Part shown: positions 43,089-51,509 of the stretch, piece after piece
Layout of the letters: the number at the start of each line of letters is the position of its first letter
Numbering within the stretch: position 1 is the stretch's first letter
DNA from: an uncultured Bacteroidales bacterium
GTDB taxonomy: Bacteria; Bacteroidota; Bacteroidia; Bacteroidales; UBA932
NCBI GenBank assembly: GCA_900318355.1
Contig: ONKE01000013.1
Span: 1 to 64,000 of the forward strand
Direction of reading: 5' to 3'
DNA length: 64,000 nucleotides
The notes under the pieces: model-generated
What the model was told of the DNA's origin: nothing
Seen by the model: the letters and a program-made list of their open reading frames with translations, nothing else
The model's database searches: none
Made by a program: the position numbers and the translations under genes

Positions 43089-45296
43089 ATGGCAAGGTCA
43101 CTTAAGCCCAAAAGCTTTCTCGGTGTTTTCGCCCGGCAAGGTCTGGCCATCATCATCACGGCGGCCATCCTGCTGGAAGCTACCGCTTTCCTCCAGTTCT
43201 ACTTCTCCCGCAGGGGGATCGAACAAGAGGCTACGCGGCGTGCCGAGAGCGAACTCGAAAACACCGAAGCTGAGATTTCCGGTATAATGAGCCAGGTCGA
43301 GGTTGCGGTGAAAAACAACCTCTGGGCGGTTCGCAATATGCTTCCGCACCCCGACAGCCTCTACGACATCACGCAGCGTATTCTCGACTTCAATCCGAGC
43401 GTATCCGGCAGTGCCGTCGCAATGATCCCGGACTATTACCGTTCGCGCGGCAGGCTCTACAGCCCCTATTCCTACAGGAATGCGGAAGGCGAGATTGCCT
43501 CCAAGCAGCTCGGTACCGACACCTACGACTACACCGGGATGGAGTGGTTCACCGAAGCCCTGACCCATCCTGACGGCTACTGGAGCGAGCCCTATTTCGA
43601 CGAGGGCGGCGGTGAAATGCTTATGTCCACGTTCTCCATGCCCGTCTATGACTCGAAAGGCCGTACCGTGGCGGTGCTTACCGCCGATATGTCGCTTGAC
43701 TGGCTGAGCGCGGTCGTCGACGATATCGACGTCTATCCTGGGGCCTACAGCCTCATGGTGAGCCGCAGTGGACAGATGATGGTGGCTCAGGCCGAGACGC
43801 TGGTGATGCGGTCGAATATACAGCATGTGATTGAGGAAATAGCCGACAAGGATTCGGTCAGCGACGCCCTCAGCCGCTCCATGCTTTCCGGCGAGAGGGG
43901 GCGCGGCACCATCCATCGCGGACGCTCCGAAAGCGAAGTTTTCTTCGCCCCCATCCAGAAGACCGGCTGGTCGATGGCCATAGTCGTCCCTCACCATGAA
44001 ATCTACGGCAATGTCGAGAAGATCGGCTCCCTGGTGGCCTTGCTCCAGATCATCGGCCTCATACTCCTTGTGATGATCATTCGGCAGACTGCCATCAGCA
44101 TGCTCAAGCTCAGAGATGTCGAGGAACGCAAGGAAGTGATTGAACGGGAGTTGCAGGTGGCGCGGAACATCCAGATGTCCATGCTTCCCAAGACTTTCCC
44201 GCCATTCCCCGACAGGCACGACCTCGACCTCTACGGCGTCATAATTCCCGCGAAGGAAGTCGGCGGCGACCTCTACGACTTCTTCATCCGCGGCGACTAC
44301 TTGTGTTTCTGCATCGGAGACGTCTCCGGCAAGGGCGTTCCCGCGTCCCTGGTCATGGCGATGACCCGCAGCCTCTTCCGCACGGCCTCCGCACATGAAA
44401 ACTGCCCCGACAGGATAATCGGCAACATGAACGATACCATGTCCGAGATGAACGAGAGCAGCATGTTCGTGACCTGTTTCGTGGGCATCCTCGACCTTAC
44501 TTCAGGGCAGTTTCGTTATTGCAACGCAGGCCATAACGCCCCTATCATCATAAGCACAGGCGGCGCAAGGGCCCTTGACGTGGCGTCTAACATTCCCCTC
44601 GGAATTGAGATAGATATGAAATTCGAGGCCCAGGAAGCAACCCTGCGTTCCGGAGAGTCCCTGCTGCTCTATACCGACGGCCTCACCGAAGCTGAGAACG
44701 AAGACTCCAAGCTTTATGGCGACGCCGCGCTCCTCAAAGTGGCCGGTACCATCGGCGGGCTTTCCGCCAAGGAACAGGTCGACAAGATAGAAGAATCGGT
44801 CCGGGCCCATGTGGCCGGAGCGCCTCAGAGCGATGACCTTACGATACTCAACATCCGCTATCTCGGCGCCCCCGACGCGGCTACCGACCGCCACCTGGTG
44901 CTCCACAACGATATCCAGCAGATTCCCCAGCTCGCAGGTTTCGTCGAGACCATCGCCTCCGAATCCGGCATGCCGCAGGGCATGGCGATGAGCGTCAACC
45001 TGGCGCTGGAGGAGGCCGTGACCAATGTCATCATGTATGCCTATCCCAAGGGAAAGGAAGGTCTGGTGGAGGTTGAGGCCATAATCCGCAAGGGCGAGGT
45101 CGAGTTTATCATCAGCGACTCCGGTCAGCCTTTCGACCCTACGGCCCGCGCCGATGTCGACACGAGCCTATCTGTGGAAGACCGTCCCATCGGCGGACTC
45201 GGCATCCATCTGGTCCGCAAGATCATGGATGTAGTCTCCTACGCCCGCGTAAGCGGCCGCAACGTCCTCAGGTTAATCAAGAAAACGCAGGCATAG
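43089..45296 (+). CDS. Cache-SpoIIE phosphatase-RsbW-like ATPase sensor protein
   Basis: A 735-residue membrane receptor: first membrane segment about 18-40, an extracytoplasmic dCache-type sensor (about 41-305, WFTEALTHPDGYWSEPY, VAVLTADMSLDWL), second segment about 312-334, a coiled linker (REL-QVARNIQMSMLP), a SpoIIE/PP2C phosphatase at about 375-595 (KEVGGDLYDFF near 388, GDVSGKGVPASL) and a C-terminal HATPase_c domain at about 610-735 (NLALEEAVTNVIMYAY, SDSGQPFDP, GGLGIHLVRKI). It thus carries both the phosphatase and the kinase-type domain of a partner switch, presumably acting on the STAS protein of the same operon. A TTG at 43080 is an alternative start. The next gene begins immediately after its stop. 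Confidence 0.9.
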   Translation: MARSLKPKSFLGVFARQGLAIIITAAILLEATAFLQFYFSRRGIEQEATRRAESELENTEAEISGIMSQVEVAVKNNLWAVRNMLPHPDSLYDITQRILDFNPSVSGSAVAMIPDYYRSRGRLYSPYSYRNAEGEIASKQLGTDTYDYTGMEWFTEALTHPDGYWSEPYFDEGGGEMLMSTFSMPVYDSKGRTVAVLTADMSLDWLSAVVDDIDVYPGAYSLMVSRSGQMMVAQAETLVMRSNIQHVIEEIADKDSVSDALSRSMLSGERGRGTIHRGRSESEVFFAPIQKTGWSMAIVVPHHEIYGNVEKIGSLVALLQIIGLILLVMIIRQTAISMLKLRDVEERKEVIERELQVARNIQMSMLPKTFPPFPDRHDLDLYGVIIPAKEVGGDLYDFFIRGDYLCFCIGDVSGKGVPASLVMAMTRSLFRTASAHENCPDRIIGNMNDTMSEMNESSMFVTCFVGILDLTSGQFRYCNAGHNAPIIISTGGARALDVASNIPLGIEIDMKFEAQEATLRSGESLLLYTDGLTEAENEDSKLYGDAALLKVAGTIGGLSAKEQVDKIEESVRAHVAGAPQSDDLTILNIRYLGAPDAATDRHLVLHNDIQQIPQLAGFVETIASESGMPQGMAMSVNLALEEAVTNVIMYAYPKGKEGLVEVEAIIRKGEVEFIISDSGQPFDPTARADVDTSLSVEDRPIGGLGIHLVRKIMDVVSYARVSGRNVLRLIKKTQA

Positions 45297-46004
45297 ATGG
45301 GAAAACTCTTCGACGAACTCGCCAAGGACCCGAGGCTGAAGGAAGGCCTCAAAACCTGCATCAACTGCGGCACCTGCACTGCGATATGCCCTGCGGCCGA
45401 ATTCTACCGTTACGACCCGCGCCGCATAGTCGACACCGTCCAGCGCAAGGACGACGCCGAGATCGAAGCCCTGCTCAAGAGCGAAACCATCTGGTATTGC
45501 GGCGAATGCATGTCGTGCATGACCCGCTGCCCGCGCAAGAACGGAGCCGGTCTCGTCATCATGGCCCTGCGCCATCTTTCCATCAGGCTCGGCTATTTCA
45601 CGGCCTCGGAAAAGGGCCGTCAGGTGTGGCCCCTGAGCCGTGCGATCAACCGCAACGTCCTCGAATACGGCTACTGCGTCCATCCCGAGACATTCTCCTA
45701 TGCCGACCATCCGGAGTCCGGTCCCGTGTTCGAATGGGCCCTGGCCCATAAGGAAGATGTCTACAAACGCCTGGGCGCCAATTACATGGAAGATGGCCCC
45801 GGCATTCTCCGCCGCATCCCGCAGGAAGACCTTGACGAACTCAAGGCCATCTACGACGAAACCGGCGGCACGGAAAGGATGGAACTCGTCGAGCGCTATT
45901 CCAGGCAGAAAGCCCAGGAGATGGGCATGACCCTGGAAGAATATACCAGCTATACATTTACCCATTGTTCCCCCGGACATTTCAATCATGATCTACCAAG
46001 GTAA
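45297..46004 (+). CDS. HdrC-like 4Fe-4S protein
   Basis: A 235-residue soluble protein with two 4Fe-4S loops in the N-terminal 80 residues: CINCGTCTAICP and CGECMSCMTRCP. This is the heterodisulfide reductase subunit C arrangement; the C-terminal 130 residues are an extension without cysteine clusters. It begins on the base after the phosphatase stop and overlaps the HdrB-like gene by 17 bp. In methanogens HdrC passes electrons between HdrA and HdrB; here the acceptor is unknown. Confidence 0.88.
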   Translation: MGKLFDELAKDPRLKEGLKTCINCGTCTAICPAAEFYRYDPRRIVDTVQRKDDAEIEALLKSETIWYCGECMSCMTRCPRKNGAGLVIMALRHLSIRLGYFTASEKGRQVWPLSRAINRNVLEYGYCVHPETFSYADHPESGPVFEWALAHKEDVYKRLGANYMEDGPGILRRIPQEDLDELKAIYDETGGTERMELVERYSRQKAQEMGMTLEEYTSYTFTHCSPGHFNHDLPR

Positions 46005-47058
46005 GCAGAAAATCTGGTCCGACTACCAGAAAGAGATCCCTGAAGACCACTGGTTCTATGTCCGGAGCTGCATCCGTCAGAGTTTCTTCCCCGGAGCGGA
46101 ACGGCAGTTCATGTCCATCTGCCGCGACCGTCTGGGACACGATATCTACGAAACCGCCCACCACACCACCTGCGGCGGCATCGCATACCACAGCGACGTC
46201 ATCCCGCAGGAAACGGCCATGACCATCGTCGCCCGCCAGTTCGCCATGATGACGGAAGCCGGCTACAAGAATCTTGTCGCTTCGTGCATAACTTCCTTCG
46301 GCAACTACACCGAAACCCTCGAGACATGGAGGGAGTTCCCCGAACTGGAGGCCAAGGTGCGCGAACATCTGTGGAAAGCCTGCCGCCGGGAGTTTGAAAA
46401 GCCCGAATATGTGGCCCATGCAAGCGACCTCGTCTACAAATACCGCGACGAGATTGCCGCCAGGGCGCGTTTCCGCCTGGTGGACCATCGCACCGGCGAG
46501 CCGCTGAGGGTGGTCGAACATATCGGTTGCCACTATTCCAAGATGTTCCCCCACAAGGGCGTCGGCGGTGCGGAATATCCCTGCGTGCTGAGCGGCATGG
46601 CCGAGTCGTGGGGCGGCCAGGTCATCGACTATCCCGAGCGCCGTCACTGCTGCGGCTTCGGTTTCCGTCAATATCTGGTCCGTGCCAACCGCGGCTACTC
46701 CGTCTCGAACACCCACAAGAAATTCGAGTCGATGGAGCCTTACCATCCGGACGTCATCATCACCAACTGCCCCGGCTGCCCATATTTCCTGGACCGCTGG
46801 CAATACGTGATCGCCGAACAGACCGGCAAGACCTACGGCCGTGACGGTTTCGGAATCCCGGTGCTGACTTACGAAGAGCTGGCCGGACTGGTCCTTGGCG
46901 TCGATCCTTGGGACCTCGGCCTCCAGATACACCAGGTTTCGGTCGAGCCGCTGCTCGACAAGATGGGCGTACCTTACGACCCTTCGCGCAAATACCTGGG
47001 CCTGAATGAGAAAGAAATAATGCGGCCGGGCCTTCCCTCGGTCCTTAGATGCTGTTAG
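45988..47058 (+). CDS. HdrB-like CCG-domain protein
   Basis: A 356-residue protein with two CCG domains. The C-terminal one is intact: IGCHYS, then RHCCGFGF, then NCPGCPYF, the ligand set of a non-cubane 4Fe-4S cluster. The N-terminal one is degraded: the CCG reads TCG (HTTCGGIAYH) and the final CxxC reads CITS, so it probably binds one such cluster rather than two. It overlaps the HdrC gene by 17 bp and the HdrA-like gene by 10 bp. CoB-CoM is not expected in this organism, so the disulfide or other substrate is unknown. Confidence 0.87.
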   Translation: MIYQGKQKIWSDYQKEIPEDHWFYVRSCIRQSFFPGAERQFMSICRDRLGHDIYETAHHTTCGGIAYHSDVIPQETAMTIVARQFAMMTEAGYKNLVASCITSFGNYTETLETWREFPELEAKVREHLWKACRREFEKPEYVAHASDLVYKYRDEIAARARFRLVDHRTGEPLRVVEHIGCHYSKMFPHKGVGGAEYPCVLSGMAESWGGQVIDYPERRHCCGFGFRQYLVRANRGYSVSNTHKKFESMEPYHPDVIITNCPGCPYFLDRWQYVIAEQTGKTYGRDGFGIPVLTYEELAGLVLGVDPWDLGLQIHQVSVEPLLDKMGVPYDPSRKYLGLNEKEIMRPGLPSVLRCC

Positions 47059-48116
47059 ACAAGATGGCTGCCCCAAAAACAACCAATCCGTCACGTGGCC
47101 GGCGCGTAGTAGTGATCGGCGCCGGGATCTCCGGCCTGAGCGCTGCCAAAGAGCTTCTGGCCCTTGGCTACGAGGTAATTATCCTCGAAAAGGAAGACCG
47201 CCCCGGCGGCCACGTCGCCCAGTGGCACAAACTCTTCCCTGACATGTTGCCCACAGGGCCTGTCCTGGCCGATTTGTACGCCTCCCTTAGCGGTGTCTCA
47301 CTGCAATGTGGCGTGGAAATCACCTCCGTAGGACGGCTCGGCGACGGTTTCAACATCCGCCTTTCCGACGGCAGCGCCATTTTGTGCTCCGCCATCCTCG
47401 TTGCCACGGGCTTCCGTCTGTTCGAGGCGCGCAAAAAGGAGGAATACGGCTACGGGATATACGACCAGGTCATGACCAACCGCGACCTCGAGCGCTGGTT
47501 CTCGACCGGCGACGACCCCCGTCTCAACGACAGGGACATCCGCCATGTCGGCTTCGTCCACTGCGTCGGCTCTCGCGACGAGAAAGCCGGCAACACCCAG
47601 TGCTCCAAGGTGTGCTGCATCACGGCCATCAAGCAGGCCATAGAGATGAAGGAACACTATCCTGATGCCGACATCTGGTGCTTCTACATGGACCTGCGCC
47701 TGTTCGGCAAGAAATACGAAGATTTCTACATCCATGCCCAGCGCGACTGCGGAATCCATTTCATCCGCGGCCGTGTCTCGGAGGTCTCCGAGGCTATCGA
47801 CGGCAGGGTGGTCGTCAAGGCGGAAGACACCCTGAACGGCCGTCCGGTGCGAGTGACCCTCGACCTGCTGGTCCTCATGTCCGGCATGGTCTGCAACCCC
47901 GACGTCCATCCTCTTGCCCGCATGCTTTCGCTCGGGATAGACTCCGACGGCTTCCTCCAGAGCCGCGACAACATCCTCCACCTGAACGACTCCGGCCGCG
48001 AGGGAATCTTCTATGCCGGGGCGGTTACCGGTCCCAAGACCGTGCCCGAGTCCCTCGCGGAGGCTCGCAGCGCAGCGTTGTCCATCCATAACTATCTGAT
48101 GTCCAAGCATGATTGA
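47049..48116 (+). CDS. HdrA-like FAD-dependent oxidoreductase
   Basis: A 355-residue flavoprotein. The Rossmann FAD motif is VVVIGAGISGLSAA (about 21-34), the second dinucleotide region LVATGFRLF lies near 118, and the HdrA-specific cysteine segment HCVGSRDEKAG...CSKVCC follows near 165-190. It is much shorter than archaeal HdrA: the inserted ferredoxin and thioredoxin-reductase-like parts are absent, as in QmoA-type proteins. That makes flavin-based bifurcation possible but unproven. It overlaps both neighbours by 10 and 8 bp. Confidence 0.87.
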   Translation: MLLDKMAAPKTTNPSRGRRVVVIGAGISGLSAAKELLALGYEVIILEKEDRPGGHVAQWHKLFPDMLPTGPVLADLYASLSGVSLQCGVEITSVGRLGDGFNIRLSDGSAILCSAILVATGFRLFEARKKEEYGYGIYDQVMTNRDLERWFSTGDDPRLNDRDIRHVGFVHCVGSRDEKAGNTQCSKVCCITAIKQAIEMKEHYPDADIWCFYMDLRLFGKKYEDFYIHAQRDCGIHFIRGRVSEVSEAIDGRVVVKAEDTLNGRPVRVTLDLLVLMSGMVCNPDVHPLARMLSLGIDSDGFLQSRDNILHLNDSGREGIFYAGAVTGPKTVPESLAEARSAALSIHNYLMSKHD

Positions 48117-48444
48117 TTTCGGATTCGGTCTGGCTCCAAGCAGTTCGGTCAACCTCGACGAGGTCGACCTCTCCCGCTACGACGCACTCGTGCGCATGGA
48201 ACCGGATGCCCTCATATGCATGGGCTGCGGCAGTTGCACGGCAACGTGCACGGCCGGTCCGTGGTCGGGCATGAGCGTCCGCAAGGTGCTCCTCGCCCTG
48301 CAGAGGGGGCAGCATGCCGAAGTCGACCGGATGATGTCGGGATGCATGCTTTGCGGAAAATGCCAGATGGTATGCCCCCGCGGCATCAACACCCGCCATC
48401 TGATACTCTCCCTGCAAAGGATTAAAACCGAGAATGCCATATGA
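48109..48444 (+). CDS. Second HdrC-like 4Fe-4S protein
   Basis: A 111-residue ferredoxin-like protein with two clusters: CMGCGSCTATCTAG and CMLCGKCQMVCPRG. The first has Thr-Ala after the last cysteine instead of the usual Pro, but all four cysteines are there. It is the small HdrC form without the extension seen in the first copy. It overlaps the flanking genes by 8 and 4 bp and likely links the HdrA-like protein to the membrane subunit encoded next. Confidence 0.87.
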   Translation: MIDFGFGLAPSSSVNLDEVDLSRYDALVRMEPDALICMGCGSCTATCTAGPWSGMSVRKVLLALQRGQHAEVDRMMSGCMLCGKCQMVCPRGINTRHLILSLQRIKTENAI

Positions 48445-50255
48445 TAGAGCGTATTCCCGGAGCGTTTCATCCTTTTGTCCTGCCCTTTGTCATCGGCATG
48501 GTCTTCGTGCTTGGCTGGTGCTTTGTCGGCATGGTGCGCATCATCGTCGAACTGTCAAGGGACGACCGCAAGCGCTTCTTCATTTCGCTGATAACCCCGA
48601 AGACGGTCTGGAAAAACATAGTCGACATCTTCCTTAACTGCCTCATCCACGTCAAGTTGTGGAAGCGCAACAAGGTTCTTGGCTACATGCACTCGAGCAT
48701 CGCCTTCGGCTGGTTCATGCTCATTGTCCTGGGCCATGTGGAGGTGATGCTGTTCCTTCCGGAGCGGATACGCTTTTTCTACTATCCGATTTTCTTCAAT
48801 TTCTTCGTGGCCGAGGCCGACCACACCATCAAGGGCGCAGTTGTGATGTTCCTGATGGACCTGTCCCTGCTGCTGATTCTCAGCGGCATCGCCCTGGCCA
48901 TAATCAAACGCTTCCGTTCAAGATGGTTCGGAATGAAGCGCACCACGAGGCTCAGCGTTCTGGACAGCGTGGGGCTTTACTCGCTCTGGGCCATCTTCCC
49001 GCTTCGCCTTATGGCTGAGGTGTTTACGGCCCATATCAGCGGCGGCACGTTCCTCACCGGCCCAATCAACGCCCTATTCCTTCGTTTCTTCTCCAACGAC
49101 CTCAACTACATGCCCACGTGGTGGGCCTATTCCATAGCGCTCGGCATTTTCATGTGCGTGCTGCCGTTCACCCGCTACATGCACATCCCGGCCGAAATGC
49201 TGCTCATACCCATGCGCAATGCCGGCATCCGCATCCGCAATCCGCGCAAGGGTTTCGCCAAGCTGGAATATTATTCCTGTCCGGGCTGCGGAGTGTGCAT
49301 CGACGCCTGCCCGATGAGCGCCGACCGCCGCAACGTCAAGGATTGCACCGTCTATCTTAACCGCCAGCTGCGCCGTGGCAACGAGCCGCGCATCGAGCAG
49401 ATAAGCGACAAGTGCCTCCTCTGCGGAAAATGCACCCAGGTGTGCCAGGTAGGGGTGCAGGGGCCGGAACTGCGTGTGGCCCAGCGCCGCCTGCGCGACT
49501 ACACGCTGACGCCGGACTATTCCGGCATCGACACTGCGCCTCTGGCCGTCGAGGCCAAGGAGGCGGAGGTGCTCTATTTCGCCGGCTGCATGACCCAGCT
49601 GACCCCGGCCATCCGCAAGTCCCTGGAGACGATCCTCACTCGCGCCGGTGTGAAATACGCCCTGATGGACCCCGACGGCGGGCTTTGCTGCGGCAGGCCG
49701 CTGAGCATGGCGGGCCGCGAGGAGCAGGCGCGCCAGCTGATGGACAAGAACACGGAAATCATACTCGGCAGCGGCTGCAAGACCCTGCTGGTGAGCTGCC
49801 CGATATGCTATCGCGTGTTCAGCGAGTCATACAAGCTCCCGGGAGTGAGGGTGGTCCACCATTCGGTCTACCTGCGCGAGCTCCAGCTGTCAGGGCGTCT
49901 CCACCTGCAGTTCAGCCCGGAAACATTTGTCTATCACGACCCTTGCGAACTCGGGCGCGGGTGCGGCATCTACGAGGAGCCGCGTGCGCTTCTCGACGGC
50001 GTCGGCACTCGTGTCGAGGCTCGGAAACACCATGCCGAAAGCATATGCTGCGGAGGCAGCCTCGGCAGCCTGACGCTGGGATTCCATCAGCGCGAGGCCA
50101 TTGTCCGCTCCTCCCTTGACAATCTTACCGCAGAACATCCCGCCACCATCGTTACGGCCTGCCCCCTGTGCCAGAACACCCTGGGACGCTATTCCGACAG
50201 GCCCGTCGAAGACATCGCGCAGACCCTTCTGCGGAATATGGCAAATAATACCTAA
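48441..50255 (+). CDS. HdrE-HdrD-type membrane iron-sulfur fusion protein
   Basis: A 604-residue protein. Residues 1 to about 265 hold about five membrane segments with several histidines, like the NarI/HdrE/DsrM cytochrome b family that faces the quinone pool. Then come two 4Fe-4S loops (CPGCGVCIDACPMS and CLLCGKCTQVCQVG) and two intact CCG domains (FAGC...LCCGRP...CPIC; DPCELG...ICCGGS...CPLC), as in HdrD. It closes the five-gene Hdr-like set and probably exchanges electrons with menaquinone. No peptide homologous to a thiol-cofactor pathway is nearby, so the soluble partner is unknown. It overlaps the preceding gene by 4 bp; the serpin gene follows after 12 bp. Confidence 0.87.
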   Translation: MIERIPGAFHPFVLPFVIGMVFVLGWCFVGMVRIIVELSRDDRKRFFISLITPKTVWKNIVDIFLNCLIHVKLWKRNKVLGYMHSSIAFGWFMLIVLGHVEVMLFLPERIRFFYYPIFFNFFVAEADHTIKGAVVMFLMDLSLLLILSGIALAIIKRFRSRWFGMKRTTRLSVLDSVGLYSLWAIFPLRLMAEVFTAHISGGTFLTGPINALFLRFFSNDLNYMPTWWAYSIALGIFMCVLPFTRYMHIPAEMLLIPMRNAGIRIRNPRKGFAKLEYYSCPGCGVCIDACPMSADRRNVKDCTVYLNRQLRRGNEPRIEQISDKCLLCGKCTQVCQVGVQGPELRVAQRRLRDYTLTPDYSGIDTAPLAVEAKEAEVLYFAGCMTQLTPAIRKSLETILTRAGVKYALMDPDGGLCCGRPLSMAGREEQARQLMDKNTEIILGSGCKTLLVSCPICYRVFSESYKLPGVRVVHHSVYLRELQLSGRLHLQFSPETFVYHDPCELGRGCGIYEEPRALLDGVGTRVEARKHHAESICCGGSLGSLTLGFHQREAIVRSSLDNLTAEHPATIVTACPLCQNTLGRYSDRPVEDIAQTLLRNMANNT

Positions 50256-50267
50256 CACCCTGAAGGT

Positions 50268-51509
50268 ATGAAGAAAGTTATCTATTATCTTATGATGCTC
50301 GCCCTGGTACTGTCGTGCGGGACCAGGAAAAAGGCGGCCGAGTCGGCTTCGGACCGTCAGGTTGAAAGCAAGGCGGCCGTCCAGGAGGCGCCCGTCTCCC
50401 GCCAGGCCGGCAAAGGCGCAGTTCCCAAGCGCGACTTCGGCGGCAGGGAAGGCGTCGCGTTGGACCTGCTGCGCATCGTTTCGGCCCAGGCCGGTCCGGA
50501 AGAAAACGTCGTCGTCTCTCCCCACGGTGTAGGCGTTGCGCTCTCCATGCTTCAGGAAGGTGCCGGCGGCGACACCTGGACGGCAATAGGCAAGGCTCTC
50601 CGCTCCCAGCGCTATGCCGACCAGCCGTTCTACTCCGATTCCTTGAACATCGTGGAAAGCGCCAATTCCGTCTGGATCCGTGACGGATTCTCCGTCTATG
50701 ACGACTACAAGAACGTGCTTTCGGAGTCATATCGCGCCCAGGTCGAGGTGCGGGATTTCTCGAGCCCCGAGCTCCCGAAGGAAATCAACCGCTGGTGCTC
50801 CCTCCAGACCCGCGGACGTATCCCGTCCATCATCGGGAAGGTCGACCCGCTGACGGTGATGTACCTTATCAACGCCCTGTATTTCAAGGCCCCGTGGCAA
50901 TATCCCTTCTCGGAAAGCAGCACGATGCCGGAGAAGTTTTACGGCGCCGGCGGAACGGAAATTGCCCAGCTGATGCACCGTTCGGCAAAGTTCGGCTACG
51001 TCGAAAAAGGCGGCTGCCAGATAGCCATGCTCCCTTACAAGGGTTGGAACTACGGCATGCTGGTCGTCCTTCCTTCCGTTGGGTCTTCGCCCGACAAGGT
51101 GCTCTCGCAGGCCACTTTTGCCGACTGGCGCGAAGTCAGGGAGTCGCTTTCCTACGATAACAAGGTGATCCTGTCCCTTCCGAAATTCCGTCTTGAACAG
51201 TCCCACCTGCTCAACAGCGCCATTTCCGAGATGGGCGCAGGCGAAATATTCAGCCCGCTTGCCAACCTGAGCCGTATTTCAAGGGAGCAACTGTCTGTGA
51301 GCCAGGTGCTTCAGAAGTGCTTCATCGAGGTGGGGGAGAAGGGGACTGAGGCCGCCGCGGTAACCGCCGTCGCGGTTGGGCTTACCTCCGCCGCACCAGT
51401 CGTCAGCAACCCCGTCGTTATGCGGGTCGACCGTCCTTTCCTCTTCGCAATCGTGGACATGAGAGATTTCGACATCCTTTTTGCCGGTAAAATTGCGTCC
51501 GTGGAATGA
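50268..51509 (+). CDS. Serpin family lipoprotein
   Basis: A 413-residue serine-protease-inhibitor protein with a lipobox (LALVLSC, C17) and a basic rather than acidic stretch after the cysteine, which suggests it may stay periplasmic. The serpin core runs from about 55 to the end (NVVVSPHGVGVALSML, NALYFKAPW, DRPFLFAIVD). The reactive-loop hinge EKGTEAAAVTA is of the inhibitory type with small residues. The loop is about six residues longer than that of alpha-1-antitrypsin up to the RPF motif; by alignment the scissile bond falls near Thr-Ser, suggesting an elastase- or subtilisin-like target. It overlaps the muramidase gene by 4 bp. Confidence 0.92.
   Translation: MKKVIYYLMMLALVLSCGTRKKAAESASDRQVESKAAVQEAPVSRQAGKGAVPKRDFGGREGVALDLLRIVSAQAGPEENVVVSPHGVGVALSMLQEGAGGDTWTAIGKALRSQRYADQPFYSDSLNIVESANSVWIRDGFSVYDDYKNVLSESYRAQVEVRDFSSPELPKEINRWCSLQTRGRIPSIIGKVDPLTVMYLINALYFKAPWQYPFSESSTMPEKFYGAGGTEIAQLMHRSAKFGYVEKGGCQIAMLPYKGWNYGMLVVLPSVGSSPDKVLSQATFADWREVRESLSYDNKVILSLPKFRLEQSHLLNSAISEMGAGEIFSPLANLSRISREQLSVSQVLQKCFIEVGEKGTEAAAVTAVAVGLTSAAPVVSNPVVMRVDRPFLFAIVDMRDFDILFAGKIASVE

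Noticed and set aside
45297..50255. Methanogen-type CoB-CoM heterodisulfide reductase
   Set aside because: The subunits are homologous, but nothing else methanogenic is present, HdrA is short and one HdrB site is degraded. The genes were therefore called Hdr-like with unknown acceptor.
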